Assembly: GCA_017620845.1 (NCBI GenBank) | Contig: JAGAUJ010000028.1 | Location: 25,162-89,161 of the forward strand | Reading direction: 5' to 3' | Source: Rickettsiales bacterium | Lineage (GTDB): Bacteria > Pseudomonadota > Alphaproteobacteria > Rickettsiales > UBA1997 | Length of the DNA stretch: 64,000 bases | Part shown: positions 9,246-19,138 of the stretch, one piece after another | Position numbering within the stretch: position 1 is the first letter of the stretch | Layout of the letters: each line of letters begins with the position of its first letter | Program-made: the position numbers and the translations under genes | Notes under the pieces: generated by a model | Database searches by the model: none | The model's input: only the letters and a program-made list of their open reading frames with translations | Told to the model about the DNA's origin: nothing

Positions 9246-9716
9246 CTAATATTCTATTTTATCTATTTTTTTACTCCATTTATTAAATATTTTTATTGCT
9301 TCTTCTCTTCCTAATTGTTCAACTGGAATACTTCTATTGTTTTTTGGTTTTGCAAATTCTTGATAAATGAAATCATCGTCAAAATTTATATTTGCGGCAT
9401 CTTCTTTTGTATTTGCATAATAAATTTTTTCTATTCTTGCCCAGTAAATTGCTGCTAAACACATAGGGCAAGGTTCGCAAGAAGTATATAACTCACAACC
9501 ACTTAAATCAAAAGTATTTAATTTTTTACAAGCATTTCTTATTGCAGTAATTTCAGCATGCGCCGTTGGATCATTTGAACTTGTAACATTGTTAAAGCCT
9601 TCTGCTATTACTTCGCCATTTTTAACTATAACAGCACCAAAAGGTCCGCCAAAATTATTATCCATACCATATTCTGATAGGTTTATTGCTTTTGACATTA
9701 ATTCTTCTTTGTTCAT
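9246..9716 (-). CDS. guaD: Guanine deaminase
   Basis: A 156-aa zinc-dependent deaminase of the CDA fold that converts guanine to xanthine and ammonia. Zinc ligand and proton shuttle are in PTAHAEITAIRNACKKL (His and Glu of HAE) and CEPCPMCLAAIYWARI (PCxxC). The C-terminal segment FDDDFIYQEFAKP and the length match Bacillus-type GuaD very closely, which separates it from the tRNA adenosine deaminase TadA and from cytosine deaminases. N-terminal GGPFGAVIVKNGEVIAEG and NNVTSSNDPT are also GuaD-like. It stands alone, 80 bases before the nitrilase-like gene on the same strand. It probably serves purine salvage or nitrogen supply. Confidence 0.9.
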   Translation of the reverse strand: MNKEELMSKAINLSEYGMDNNFGGPFGAVIVKNGEVIAEGFNNVTSSNDPTAHAEITAIRNACKKLNTFDLSGCELYTSCEPCPMCLAAIYWARIEKIYYANTKEDAANINFDDDFIYQEFAKPKNNRSIPVEQLGREEAIKIFNKWSKKIDKIEY

Positions 9717-9795
9717 ATTATTTATGATTTATTAAACATTGCTAATATTAATATTTATTTTTTTAATATGCAATTATTTTTATGTATAATAGTTT

Positions 9796-10839
9796 CTATT
9801 TGGGAAAAATTGATATTATTTGATTTTGTATGTATTTTTTTGTTTTTTTATTACAATTATTATACAAATCAACATTAATATATTTTCTTATATCTATATA
9901 TTCTATATTATATTTATTTTTTTTATCAAATGTGATACATTTTAGAGTTTTGTGTTTTAGAATATCTTGTATATCTTTATCATTAAAATTATCAATATTT
10001 ACAATATTTTTAGATTGTTTCAATAAGTGAGATATATTATTATTTTTTTCAATTTTATCTTTATTTTTTATAAACAGTTCAGTTCCATCTTCGCAATCAA
10101 TTTCAAATTCAAATATTTCATCTTTTTTGTAAATATCATTGTAAACAATTTCAAAATCTTCATTTATTAAAATCATTTCTCCTTTAAAACATAATTCATT
10201 ATATAAGTTTGCTGTATTTATATAAAATACTGGGCTATTGGCAAATTTTGCCAATTTTAATAGGTGTTTTTCTTTAAATACAATATCTCTATTTGATGTG
10301 TCAAAACATATTATATAGTCTGGTTTGTTATCGCTTGTTAAAAACACATTAAAATTAGAAAAAATGTCATCAGCAATTAAAATTGAAAATTTCTTTTTAT
10401 TATATATGACTTGTTTTAGTATATTATCTTTATCAAAATATTTATAATCATCTAAAATGTTTGATTTATCTATTGTTTTTCTTGATGAAATTGTGTCTAT
10501 GTATCCATTATCAATAAATAAAACTGAATCCCGTAATAAATTTTTATAAACATTGTTGTTTTCTCGATATTCTTCTTCGTAATATAATCCGCCCATTAGA
10601 ATTTTAGTTTTTTCTCCCATTGTTAAATCAAGTATTTTTTCATAATATTCAACATTTTTGTCTATAAATTTTTTGTTTAAAAAATTGTCTTCCACACATA
10701 AACCACTTAAAGATAAGTGTGGAAAAATTATTATGTCTAAGTCTTTTTCTGTCGCTTCTTTGTAGAATTTTTCTATTTTGTTATAGTTATATTTAATGTT
10801 GTTGTTTTGTGTATATAATCTGCATATTCCAAGTTTCAT
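9796..10839 (-). CDS. Degenerate nitrilase-fold protein related to NadE amidase domain
   Basis: A 347-aa protein whose first 250 residues follow the glutamine-amidase (carbon-nitrogen hydrolase) domain of glutamine-dependent NAD+ synthetase. LDIIIFPHLSLSG at 34-46 followed by EDNFLNKKF corresponds to the family pattern FPELxLSGYPPEDL. The catalytic Glu is His (H41) here. The catalytic Cys of the CEDIW motif is Ala (A156 in ILIADDIF). A Lys at 121 may keep the third position. The NAD synthetase domain, about 250 residues in true enzymes, is absent and replaced by a 90-residue Lys/Asn-rich tail. I infer a catalytically dead relative with a binding or regulatory role, or a slowly decaying gene, although the frame is intact. 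A hairpin directly precedes its start. Confidence 0.65.
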   Translation of the reverse strand: MKLGICRLYTQNNNIKYNYNKIEKFYKEATEKDLDIIIFPHLSLSGLCVEDNFLNKKFIDKNVEYYEKILDLTMGEKTKILMGGLYYEEEYRENNNVYKNLLRDSVLFIDNGYIDTISSRKTIDKSNILDDYKYFDKDNILKQVIYNKKKFSILIADDIFSNFNVFLTSDNKPDYIICFDTSNRDIVFKEKHLLKLAKFANSPVFYINTANLYNELCFKGEMILINEDFEIVYNDIYKKDEIFEFEIDCEDGTELFIKNKDKIEKNNNISHLLKQSKNIVNIDNFNDKDIQDILKHKTLKCITFDKKNKYNIEYIDIRKYINVDLYNNCNKKTKKYIQNQIISIFPK

Positions 10840-10843
10840 AAAA

Positions 10844-10885
10844 AATAACCCACTTTTTATTTTGAATTTATTGTAGTGGGTTATT
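10844..10885 (-). terminator. Hairpin with T-tract directly before the nitrilase-like start
   Basis: On the minus strand AATAACCCAC (10885-10876) pairs perfectly with GTGGGTTATT (10853-10844) over 10 bp with a 22-base loop. TTTT then leads straight into the ATG at 10839. The only upstream gene, at 11017, is divergent, so this is not an ordinary intergenic terminator. It looks like a leader attenuator, or a hairpin hiding the ribosome binding site of the nitrilase-like gene. Confidence 0.5.
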
Positions 10886-11016
10886 TGTTGGTGTCAAGAA
10901 AATAATAAATTATTTATATGTTTTTACATATTTGCCAACCAAAAACTTGCAAAAATCTTTTTTACTTATAAAATCAACACAAATTTAACTTAAATTATTA
11001 ATAAATATACATAAAA

Positions 11017-12468
11017 ATGAAAAAACCAGAGTTATTACTACCAGCAGGTTCTCTTGAAAGAATGAAAACCGCCTTTTTATACGGCGCAGATGCTGTTTAC
11101 TGTGGCACACCATCAATGTCTTTACGAGCAAAATCACAATTTACTATTGAAGAAGTAAAAGAAGGAGTAGAACTTGCTAAAAAATTAGGCAAAAGAGTTT
11201 ATTTAACATTAAATTTATTTGCTCATAATAAAGATTTAGAAAGATTGCCAGAGTTTGTAACAACTTTGAGAGATATACAACCACATGGAGTAATTGTCGC
11301 CGATCCTGCAATTTTTATGTATTTAAGAGAAAATGCGCCAGAATTAAATTTACATGCTTCAACACAGTCAAGTATAACTTCTTGGAAATCTGTTGAATTT
11401 TGGAAAAATTTGGGTGCTAAAATGACAGTTTTAGCAAGGGAAGTATCTATTGCAGATATGAAAATAATTAAAGAAAAATGTCCGGATGTAAAAATTGAAA
11501 CATTTATTCATGGTTCAATGTGTATGTCTTATTCTGGAAGATGTTTATTATCAAATTTTTTAGCAAATAGGGGAGCAAATCAAGGAAAATGTGCACACTG
11601 TTGTAGGTGGTTATATAAATTACATATTAAATTAAAAGATGGAACTTTAAAAGAAATTGAAATAAATGAGAATAATAGAGATTTATTTGATTTTTTAATA
11701 GAAGAAGAACATAGGCCTGGTGATTTGTTAGAAGTTGTAGAAACTGAAAATATGGCAAATATTTTAAATTCAAAAGATTTGTGTTTGTTGCCAAGATTAC
11801 CAGATTTTATAGATGCTGGTATAGATTGTTTAAAAGTAGAAGGTAGAAATAAAACACAATATTATGTTGCTTTGATTGCTAAAACTTACAGAAAAGCAAT
11901 AGATGATTATATAAATAATCCAACAGAATGGAAAGCAGAAAAGTATTTAGATGAATTATATAGTGTTTCAAATAGGGGTTTTAGTTTGGCTTTTGCCGAT
12001 GGAGATTTACAACATTATGCCAATAATTACGATAGTACAAAATCAACAAGTGAGGATGAATTTGCTGGATATATTACTAATATAGATGATAATTTTGTGT
12101 ATTATCTTGTGAAAAATAAAACAGTTATTGGTAATGAAATTGAATTTATTACCATTGCTGGTGAAAATATAAAATTAAAAGTAAAAAGTTTGATTAATTC
12201 TAAAAATGATGAAAGTTTAAATGAAGTAAATTCCGGACTTGATTTGATTATAAAAATACCATTTGAAGATTTTGTTGGTTATACAAAAGAAGAGATTAAA
12301 ACTGGATTAACAACTCTTGCTGTTGCAAAGAAAAAGAAAAATATCTCTGTTGTTGATAAAGCAAGAATTGATCTTGATAGAGAATCATATAAAATTGAGA
12401 TGGGTTATGGTTCGGAAGAAAAATATTTAAAATTGAAAGAAAATTTATTAAAGATACTTGGTAAATAA
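11017..12468 (+). CDS. trhP: U32-family tRNA hydroxylation protein
   Basis: A 483-aa peptidase-U32-family protein. The family signature is HGSMCMSYSGRCLLSNFLANR, followed by NQGKCAHCCRWLYKL, which carries Cys residues used as iron-sulfur ligands in the YegQ/TrhP branch. N-terminal MKKPELLLPAGSLERMKTAF and GADAVYCGTPSMSLRA form the start of the TIM barrel. VEGRNKTQYYVALIAKTYRKA is the second conserved block. E. coli TrhP uses prephenate for 5-hydroxyuridine formation at tRNA position 34; that function is taken from the family. The RlhA branch (23S rRNA C2501) is the alternative, but size and the NQGxCxxxCRW block favour TrhP. It stands alone and ends at a clear hairpin terminator. Confidence 0.82.
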   Translation: MKKPELLLPAGSLERMKTAFLYGADAVYCGTPSMSLRAKSQFTIEEVKEGVELAKKLGKRVYLTLNLFAHNKDLERLPEFVTTLRDIQPHGVIVADPAIFMYLRENAPELNLHASTQSSITSWKSVEFWKNLGAKMTVLAREVSIADMKIIKEKCPDVKIETFIHGSMCMSYSGRCLLSNFLANRGANQGKCAHCCRWLYKLHIKLKDGTLKEIEINENNRDLFDFLIEEEHRPGDLLEVVETENMANILNSKDLCLLPRLPDFIDAGIDCLKVEGRNKTQYYVALIAKTYRKAIDDYINNPTEWKAEKYLDELYSVSNRGFSLAFADGDLQHYANNYDSTKSTSEDEFAGYITNIDDNFVYYLVKNKTVIGNEIEFITIAGENIKLKVKSLINSKNDESLNEVNSGLDLIIKIPFEDFVGYTKEEIKTGLTTLAVAKKKKNISVVDKARIDLDRESYKIEMGYGSEEKYLKLKENLLKILGK

Positions 12469-12500
12469 CTGTATTTAGGAATTAATAAGAATCTCAAAAT

Positions 12501-12538
12501 AATAAAGACAGTAATTCTATGAATTAATTGTCTTTATT
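12501..12538. terminator. Hairpin terminator after trhP
   Basis: AATAAAGACA (12501-12510) pairs with TGTCTTTATT (12529-12538). An inner AATTC/GAATT extends the stem. It lies 33 bases beyond the trhP stop, between convergent genes, so it can serve both strands. Confidence 0.65.
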
Positions 12539-12613
12539 GTATCTTTTTATTGTTTGAATTACATATGATTGTTAGGCTAAACATTACTTCAATTCAAAGT
12601 ATTAAGAGTTTTT

Positions 12614-13735
12614 TTATTTTGTTTTTTCTTTTGGTTTTAAATTAATAATAGATATTTCAGCTGGGGCAAGAAATCGCATTTGTGCGTTTCCTTGTCCAGC
12701 ACCTCTTGATACATATAATTTTGTGTGATCATTTAAATTATATAATCCAGCCACATATGGTTTGGTAATATATGCAAAAAATACATGTGGAATTACTTGT
12801 CCACCATGAGTATGCCCCGCAACTTCTAAATCAAAATTATTGTTTTCTTGAAAATTTGCTGGGGTGTGTGACATTAATATTTTAAATTGTTGTTCTGTTG
12901 CATTACTAAAAGCCTGTTGTAAGTTTGGTGTTTTATTACTAATTTTTGATGAATGAATATCGGGTATTCCAGCTAAATATAATTCATTACTTATACTAAT
13001 GCCATTATTTTCTAAAAATATAAAATTGAGATTTGTAAGACTATTTATTGCTTTATCTAGACCGGTATACACTTCATGATTTCCGGCTACAAAATAAATA
13101 CCGTTTTTTGCTTTTAACATACTTAAAATATCTAATAAGTTTTTAATTTTGCTAACATCATCGTCTATAATATCTCCAATAAGTAATATTAAATCAGCAT
13201 TTTGTGAGTTTACTTTATTGATAATACCTTGTAATTTTTTTACTGATAAAACACGATGTAAATGTATATCTGGAAGTAAAATAATTTTTTGTTGCTGTGT
13301 AATTTTTGATGAAGTTATTTCGGTTATTTTAATATTTGGTACTTTTATTCCATTATAAAGTGATATAAAGCCAATTATTATACCAGAAGTTATTGTTATT
13401 TTATATATATGTTTTGGTTTTTGTAGTTTTAATGAATTATCTTTTTTAAATAATTTAGATAAATATATAAATAAGCGTATAATTAAGTAAATTATGTCTA
13501 CTATGATTATTAGAGTTAATACAATATAGGCTGTTATATAAATGAAATATAGTATGTAACGATAAAGTGGAAATAATGAACCTAAATATTGCTCAAAATT
13601 GTATTTTGCTAAAAGGGGTATACGACTAATAAAAATTATTATGGATAAATATATAATTTTTGTTAATGGTTTGTTTTTTGATAGTAGTAAAATTACTGCG
13701 AAACAATTAAATATAAAATTTTTAGAATTAAACAT
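12614..13735 (-). CDS. Membrane-anchored metallophosphoesterase (YkuE/YaeI-like)
   Basis: A 373-aa protein. The first 140 residues hold three to four predicted membrane helices. The rest is a calcineurin-like phosphoesterase domain with the complete metal set: LLPDIHLH (D and H), LLIGDIIDDD, AGNHEVYTGLD, MSHTP and AGHTHGGQ. C-terminal YVSRGAGQGNAQMRFLAPAEIS is characteristic of the YkuE/YaeI group, which includes enzymes reported to act on UDP-diacylglucosamine or related lipids; that substrate is not shown here. Lys-rich loops favour a cytoplasmic or peripheral membrane active site. It converges with trhP and shares the hairpin terminator. Confidence 0.85.
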   Translation of the reverse strand: MFNSKNFIFNCFAVILLLSKNKPLTKIIYLSIIIFISRIPLLAKYNFEQYLGSLFPLYRYILYFIYITAYIVLTLIIIVDIIYLIIRLFIYLSKLFKKDNSLKLQKPKHIYKITITSGIIIGFISLYNGIKVPNIKITEITSSKITQQQKIILLPDIHLHRVLSVKKLQGIINKVNSQNADLILLIGDIIDDDVSKIKNLLDILSMLKAKNGIYFVAGNHEVYTGLDKAINSLTNLNFIFLENNGISISNELYLAGIPDIHSSKISNKTPNLQQAFSNATEQQFKILMSHTPANFQENNNFDLEVAGHTHGGQVIPHVFFAYITKPYVAGLYNLNDHTKLYVSRGAGQGNAQMRFLAPAEISIINLKPKEKTK

Positions 13736-13920
13736 ATTTTTATTGTTTTATTTTGATACATTTTTAAAATTTATTATTTTTTTATTATTTTGCAAGTGGT
13801 AATTGATATTGAAAATTATTTTTTTTGTTATGTATCTATTTTGTAAATATTTTCTTGCAAAAAATTATTTTATTTATAGACTGAAAGCAAGAGTATATAT
13901 TTTGTATTGTAGAATAATTT

Positions 13921-15159
13921 ATGGCAAAAATACTATCAAGTATAGATATTGGGAGCAACAGCATAGTTTGTTTAAGTGCAAGTGTAAACGGCGATGGTAA
14001 ATTGTGTATAAAAGCAGCAAGTATACACGAATCGGAGGGCATAAAAAATGGAAATATTGTTGATATACAATTGGCAACAAAATCAATATTAAATGCTATT
14101 GCAAAAACTGAAAAAATGCTTAAACAAAATATAAATACCTTGGTAGTTGGTATTTCTGGTGGATTACTAAAATCAAGAATTGTAACAATGGATAATACAA
14201 CAAATTTAAAAAAAGTTACAAAAAAAGATATTTTTTTATTAGCAAAATCATTGGCAAATGAATTAAAAGAATCACACAAAGAACCTATACATATAATTCC
14301 ATTATCATCATCAGTAAATGGTGTTGCTGTTAATAGCCCAATTGGTATGAATGCTACGCAATTATCTGTGGATTTTCATACTGTATACATCAATGATACA
14401 ATATTAAATAATATTGCCCAATGTTTTAAAAGTATTAATTTAAAAGTTGATAACTTTGTTTCTAATATATATGCTTCTGCTATTACTGTATTAAATGAAG
14501 ATGAAAAAACACAGGGTGCATTAGTTATTAATATGGGTGCTGATATTACATCTTTTTCAATTATAAGGGATAACAAGTTTATTTTTGAAGGTTCGGTAGA
14601 TATGGCTGGTAATGCCATAACAATGGATATAGCGAATGTTTTAAATGTATCTAATGATTTAGCTGAAAGTATAAAAGTTTTAAATGCAAATTTTTATCTT
14701 GATGGAATTGATGCCAATGAAATAATTAAGATAGATATAATAAATAATGATGAGGAAAGTTTTAGAGTTGCAAAAACTAAAAAAAGTGTTTTAAATGATA
14801 TTATAAAAGCAAGAATTGAAGAGATTGTAAATATAATTTTTAATATTTTAAATAAAAAAGGTTTAGATGAGTTATTTTCAAGTATTGTGCTAATGGGCGG
14901 AACAGCAAATATTGATGGTATAGATGATTATGTTGAAAATATGGTAAATATAAGAACAAGAGTTGGTCGTATTACGGATTTTTATGTTGCTACATATATT
15001 GATAAAAAGCAGTTAGAAGGTCCATCTTATATTTCAGCGCTTGGTTTATTATTTTATTTAAGTTCATTTTATAAAAATAATAGAATTGAGGAATATAATG
15101 GAAATGAAAGTATTTTTAATAAAATAATTAATTTTTTAATTAATTTGTTTATATCTTAA
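13921..15159 (+). CDS. ftsA: Cell division protein FtsA
   Basis: A 412-aa actin-fold ATPase that tethers FtsZ to the membrane. ILSSIDIGSNSIVCL is the phosphate-1 loop, GALVINMGADITSFSII phosphate-2, and SSIVLMGGTANIDGIDDYV the adenosine motif. TTKSILNAIAKTEKML fits the 1C subdomain region. The C-terminus INFLINLFIS is hydrophobic/amphipathic, as expected for the membrane-targeting helix. ftsZ starts 18 bases downstream, the usual dcw pairing, but murG lies 15 kb away and ftsQ and ddl are absent, so the cluster is broken up. The ATG start gives the full phosphate-1 motif at residue 5. Confidence 0.94.
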   Translation: MAKILSSIDIGSNSIVCLSASVNGDGKLCIKAASIHESEGIKNGNIVDIQLATKSILNAIAKTEKMLKQNINTLVVGISGGLLKSRIVTMDNTTNLKKVTKKDIFLLAKSLANELKESHKEPIHIIPLSSSVNGVAVNSPIGMNATQLSVDFHTVYINDTILNNIAQCFKSINLKVDNFVSNIYASAITVLNEDEKTQGALVINMGADITSFSIIRDNKFIFEGSVDMAGNAITMDIANVLNVSNDLAESIKVLNANFYLDGIDANEIIKIDIINNDEESFRVAKTKKSVLNDIIKARIEEIVNIIFNILNKKGLDELFSSIVLMGGTANIDGIDDYVENMVNIRTRVGRITDFYVATYIDKKQLEGPSYISALGLLFYLSSFYKNNRIEEYNGNESIFNKIINFLINLFIS

Positions 15160-15177
15160 TAACTATTGGGTTTTATT

Positions 15178-16743
15178 ATGGAAGATATTGATAATGGTAT
15201 AGATTTAGAAAGTTCAATGAAAAGTTTGAATTATGAGTATGAGGCTTTTAAACCAAAAATTGTAGTGTTTGGTGTTGGTGGTGGTGGTATTAATGCTGTT
15301 AATGGTATGAAAGATTGTATAGATAATGATGAAGTGGAACTTGTTGTTGCTAATACAGATATCCAAAGTCTGGAAAGATCGCCAATAAAAAAACGAATTT
15401 TAATTGGTGTTAACACAACAAGAGGTCTTGGTGCTGGTTCTGATCCTGCTATTGGTAGACAAGCGGCTGAAGAGGATATAGAAAAGATAGAGCGTGAATT
15501 GGATGGTGCTAATATGGTGTTTTTAACTGCTGGTATGGGTGGTGGAACCGGAACTGGTGCGATTCCGGTATTTGCAAAAATTGCGAAAGAAAAAGGACTT
15601 TTAGTTGCTGCTATTGTTACAAAACCATTTGTTAGTGAAGGACCACAGAAAATGAATGTTGCAAATGATGGTATTAGAGAGTTAAAAAAATATGTAGATA
15701 CACTTATTGTTATTCCAAACCAAAATCTTTTAAGAATAATAAATCAAGATACAACACTTATAGATTCTTATAAAATGGTTGATAGTGTTTTAAAAAATGG
15801 TGTTAAAGGAATAGTTGATTTAATTACAAAACCTGGATATATAAATTTAGATTTTGCCGATCTTAGAACTGTTATGAGTAAATCCGGTAGGGCAATGATG
15901 GGAACTGGTGAAGCAAGTGGTGATGATAGAGCAACAAGAGCGCTTGAAGAGGCTTTATCTAATCCTTTGCTTGATAATGTGTCTATAAAGGGTGCAAAAG
16001 CAATAATAATAAATATAACCGGTTCAAAAGATATAACAACATTTGAACATGAAAAAATAACAAAAGAAATACAGAAGCAAATTGATAATGAATATGCTAA
16101 TATAATAACTGGTTCCGTGTTTGATGATGAATTAGAAGATACTATTAGGGTTTCAATATTTGCTACTGGAATAAGTGATAATGAAGATGATATCGGGAAT
16201 AATGTTGAGAATGATATTGAAGAAGAAGATTTAAAGTTTGAAGAAGAGAATATTAATGATTCAAATGTTAATATAAACGAAGAAGATGAATACCATAATT
16301 ATAAAACAACAAGAAGGGCGTATACAAGAAAAAAAATAGGAGAGATGTTGCAAGAAGATGATGATGATGTATTTGATGATGATATTTTTGATATGGGAGA
16401 AGCAGTAAAATATGATGAGTTTTCTTCTGGTAAATATGTAAAACAAAAAGAATTAAAGAAACATATTGAAAATACTGATGTTGAGTATAATACAAATTTT
16501 AATACGAATAATAAGAATACACAAGAAAGTAGAGATAACATTAATAATGCAAGATTAAATATTGATAATATTAATAATAAGGTGCAGAAAAAGCACAGTT
16601 TTTTTGGTCTTTTTTCTAGTAATAAGCAAGATAATCAAAAAAATAATCAAAAAAATGTAGTTAAACATAATTTTAGTGACGAGGAAGTTGATATTAATAT
16701 TGATTACTACAATATTCCATCTTATTTAAGAAAGAAAAAATAG
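15178..16743 (+). CDS. ftsZ: Cell division GTPase FtsZ
   Basis: Tubulin-like ring-forming GTPase, 521 aa from the ATG at 15178; an upstream TTG at 15166 is less likely. KIVVFGVGGGGINAVNGM begins the nucleotide-binding domain, and GMGGGTGTGAIPVFA is the tubulin signature. VANTDIQSL and NFADLRTVM-type blocks follow. After about residue 325 comes a 190-residue acidic, Asn/Asp/Glu-rich disordered linker. The protein ends NIPSYLRKKK, the conserved C-terminal peptide that binds FtsA. A long linker is typical of alphaproteobacterial FtsZ. It follows ftsA closely and is followed by priA 13 bases later. Confidence 0.97.
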   Translation: MEDIDNGIDLESSMKSLNYEYEAFKPKIVVFGVGGGGINAVNGMKDCIDNDEVELVVANTDIQSLERSPIKKRILIGVNTTRGLGAGSDPAIGRQAAEEDIEKIERELDGANMVFLTAGMGGGTGTGAIPVFAKIAKEKGLLVAAIVTKPFVSEGPQKMNVANDGIRELKKYVDTLIVIPNQNLLRIINQDTTLIDSYKMVDSVLKNGVKGIVDLITKPGYINLDFADLRTVMSKSGRAMMGTGEASGDDRATRALEEALSNPLLDNVSIKGAKAIIINITGSKDITTFEHEKITKEIQKQIDNEYANIITGSVFDDELEDTIRVSIFATGISDNEDDIGNNVENDIEEEDLKFEEENINDSNVNINEEDEYHNYKTTRRAYTRKKIGEMLQEDDDDVFDDDIFDMGEAVKYDEFSSGKYVKQKELKKHIENTDVEYNTNFNTNNKNTQESRDNINNARLNIDNINNKVQKKHSFFGLFSSNKQDNQKNNQKNVVKHNFSDEEVDINIDYYNIPSYLRKKK

Positions 16744-16756
16744 TCATTATATTGTT

Positions 16757-18934
16757 GTGAAGAAAAAAATAGTTAATGTTGCTGTTCCTGTTGCTTTAAA
16801 AAAAACATTTGGTTATTTGACAGAGGGAGAAGTTTTTGTTGGAAATGTTGTGAATATTACATTTAGAAATGTAAAAACTTTTGGACTTGTTGTTGATGTT
16901 TGCGATATTGAAGATGATGAAATTGAAAAAAGTGAATTTAAATTAAAATATATTAATGAAATTGTTAATCTAAAGCCTTTAAGTGGTGAGTTGATGAATT
17001 TTGTTAAGTGGGTGGCAGATTATAATTTGATACCTATTGGGTTGGTATTTAAGTTTATTTTTTCTGAAAAATTTATTAATAAAACAACAAAATTATCTAA
17101 TACTTATGCTTTTGGAAATGATGAAAATAAAAAAATTACAGAAAAACAACAAAATGTGGTAGAGTTTTTAAAAAGTGATAAAAATAATAGTTATTTTTAT
17201 GAAGAATTAAAACATTTTTGTAGTCTTAATGTAATAAAAACGCTTGTAAAAAATGGAGTTTTGATAGAAAAACAAGAAGAATTTAGAAAATATGATTATA
17301 CTATAAAAGATATAAAATTAAATGTATTATCGGCAGAGCAAGATGTTATTTTTAACAATATATTAAATTATATAGAAAAAGATAAAAAACCTATTTTATT
17401 AGAAGGGGCAACTGGATCTGGTAAAACTGAAATATATTTTCATTTGTTTGAAAAAATATTAAATAATGATAAGAATAATCAAATATTGTTTTTGTTGCCA
17501 GAAATTGCTTTAACAAGTCAATTTATTGATAGAATTAAGAGCCAGTTTATTTGTAAAGATGTTGCAATTTGGCATTCAAATATTAGTGATTGTGATAAGA
17601 GAAATATTTGGAAAGGTATTTTGGATGGTTCTATAAAAATTGTTGTTGGGGCAAGGTCATCTTTATTTTTACCTTTTAATAAATTATCTTTGATTGTTGT
17701 AGATGAAGAGCATGATTTGTCTTACAAACAAGTTGATAATGGTTGTTATAATGCAAGAGATATGGCGATAGTTAGGGCAAAAATAAATAATTGTTCCGTA
17801 ATATTAGGCAGTGCTACGCCATCTTTGGAAAGTTTGATAAATGTTGATAGCGGTAAATATAATTATGTTTATTTGAAAAATAGATTTGGTAACTCTGTAA
17901 AGCCTATAATAGAAATTGTTGACTTAACAAAAGAAAAAATAAAATCTGGTAAATATTTGTCAAATAGGTTAGTAAAAGAAATACAAGAAGAATTGGATAA
18001 AAAAAATCAAGTTTTATTATTTATGAATAGGCGTGGTTATTCGCCGATAGCGATATGTAGAGAGTGTGGTTATAAGTTTACTTGTAAAAAATGTTCTGCA
18101 AGTCTTACGGTTCATAAAAAAACTGGGGAATTTGTTTGTCATCAGTGTGGTTATAAGATTAAAGAAACAACAACTTGTCCTGATTGCGGTGCTGAAAATA
18201 GTATAATTTATTTTGGTCCTGGGGTGGAAAAGATAGAAGAGGAAGTAAAAACATATTTTCCAGATAAAAATATAGCGGTTATAACAAGTGATACTATACA
18301 AAATATAAGTAAAATTAAAGAAATTATAAGTAAAATAATTAATGGTGAAATTGATATAATTATTGGCACGCAGATGATAACGAAAGGTTATGATTTTCCA
18401 AAGTTGACTTTGGTTGGTGTTTTAGATGCTGATGCGAGTTTGTTTGGTGCGAATTTTAGAGCAAGTGAAAGAACATATCAATTATTAGCACAAGTGATTG
18501 GTAGGGCTGGAAGGCGGGAAGTACGTGGTAGGGCATTAATTCAAACTTATAGTCCTGAAAATGTTATAATACAAGCACTTAAAAATAATGATAAAGATAT
18601 TATTATGAATTTTGAAAGGGAAAATAGGGAGTTGATGGGTTTGCCGCCTTATGGTAAGTTGGTTATGATTTCTGTGAGTGGTAAAAAGGAAAATGAGGTG
18701 TATAAAAAAATTAAAGAAATTGCTGGCTTGTTCCCAATAAATGATAAAATAACTGTTTATGGACCAAGTCAAATGAATATTTATAAGTTGAATAATGAGT
18801 TTAGGTTTAGAATTTTGATTAAGACTGATAATTGTGTTAATATACAAAAACTTGTTACTGGTGTTTTGGATAGTGTAGAGGTTAATTCTTTTTTGAGGGT
18901 AAAGGTAGATGTGAATCCATATTTTGTGGGATAG
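16757..18934 (+). CDS. priA: Primosomal replication restart helicase PriA
   Basis: A 725-aa superfamily 2 helicase that reloads the replisome at stalled forks. The N-terminal DNA-binding domain begins with VPVALKKTFGYL. The motor has Walker A EGATGSGKTEIYF, Walker B VVDEEHD, SATPSLES, and later QVIGRAGR. An intervening zinc-binding segment carries eight Cys: CRECGYKFTCKKCSA, then CHQCGYKIKETTTCPDCG. GTG at 16757 is the only plausible start with the complete N-terminal strand, and there is no obvious ribosome binding site. It is probably cotranscribed with ftsAZ. Confidence 0.95.
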   Translation: MKKKIVNVAVPVALKKTFGYLTEGEVFVGNVVNITFRNVKTFGLVVDVCDIEDDEIEKSEFKLKYINEIVNLKPLSGELMNFVKWVADYNLIPIGLVFKFIFSEKFINKTTKLSNTYAFGNDENKKITEKQQNVVEFLKSDKNNSYFYEELKHFCSLNVIKTLVKNGVLIEKQEEFRKYDYTIKDIKLNVLSAEQDVIFNNILNYIEKDKKPILLEGATGSGKTEIYFHLFEKILNNDKNNQILFLLPEIALTSQFIDRIKSQFICKDVAIWHSNISDCDKRNIWKGILDGSIKIVVGARSSLFLPFNKLSLIVVDEEHDLSYKQVDNGCYNARDMAIVRAKINNCSVILGSATPSLESLINVDSGKYNYVYLKNRFGNSVKPIIEIVDLTKEKIKSGKYLSNRLVKEIQEELDKKNQVLLFMNRRGYSPIAICRECGYKFTCKKCSASLTVHKKTGEFVCHQCGYKIKETTTCPDCGAENSIIYFGPGVEKIEEEVKTYFPDKNIAVITSDTIQNISKIKEIISKIINGEIDIIIGTQMITKGYDFPKLTLVGVLDADASLFGANFRASERTYQLLAQVIGRAGRREVRGRALIQTYSPENVIIQALKNNDKDIIMNFERENRELMGLPPYGKLVMISVSGKKENEVYKKIKEIAGLFPINDKITVYGPSQMNIYKLNNEFRFRILIKTDNCVNIQKLVTGVLDSVEVNSFLRVKVDVNPYFVG

Positions 18935-19138
18935 GACAATAAAATAAGAAAATATAATTATAAATTGATGTGGTTTATTTATTGAAATAAAAATAGTAAT
19001 AAAATGTGTTATTATTAATTTGTATAGTGCTTATGTTTGAAATGTTTGTTTATTTTTTGTTGCTAACTGTTATGGGTTGTGGGTGATTTGATTTTGTGTA
19101 TAGTGACGTAATATTATTTTATATTATAAGTTACATTA

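Noticed and set aside
16261..16541. Minus-strand open frames opposite the ftsZ linker
   Set aside because: Antisense shadows of the acidic low-complexity linker, with no homology pattern or ribosome binding site.
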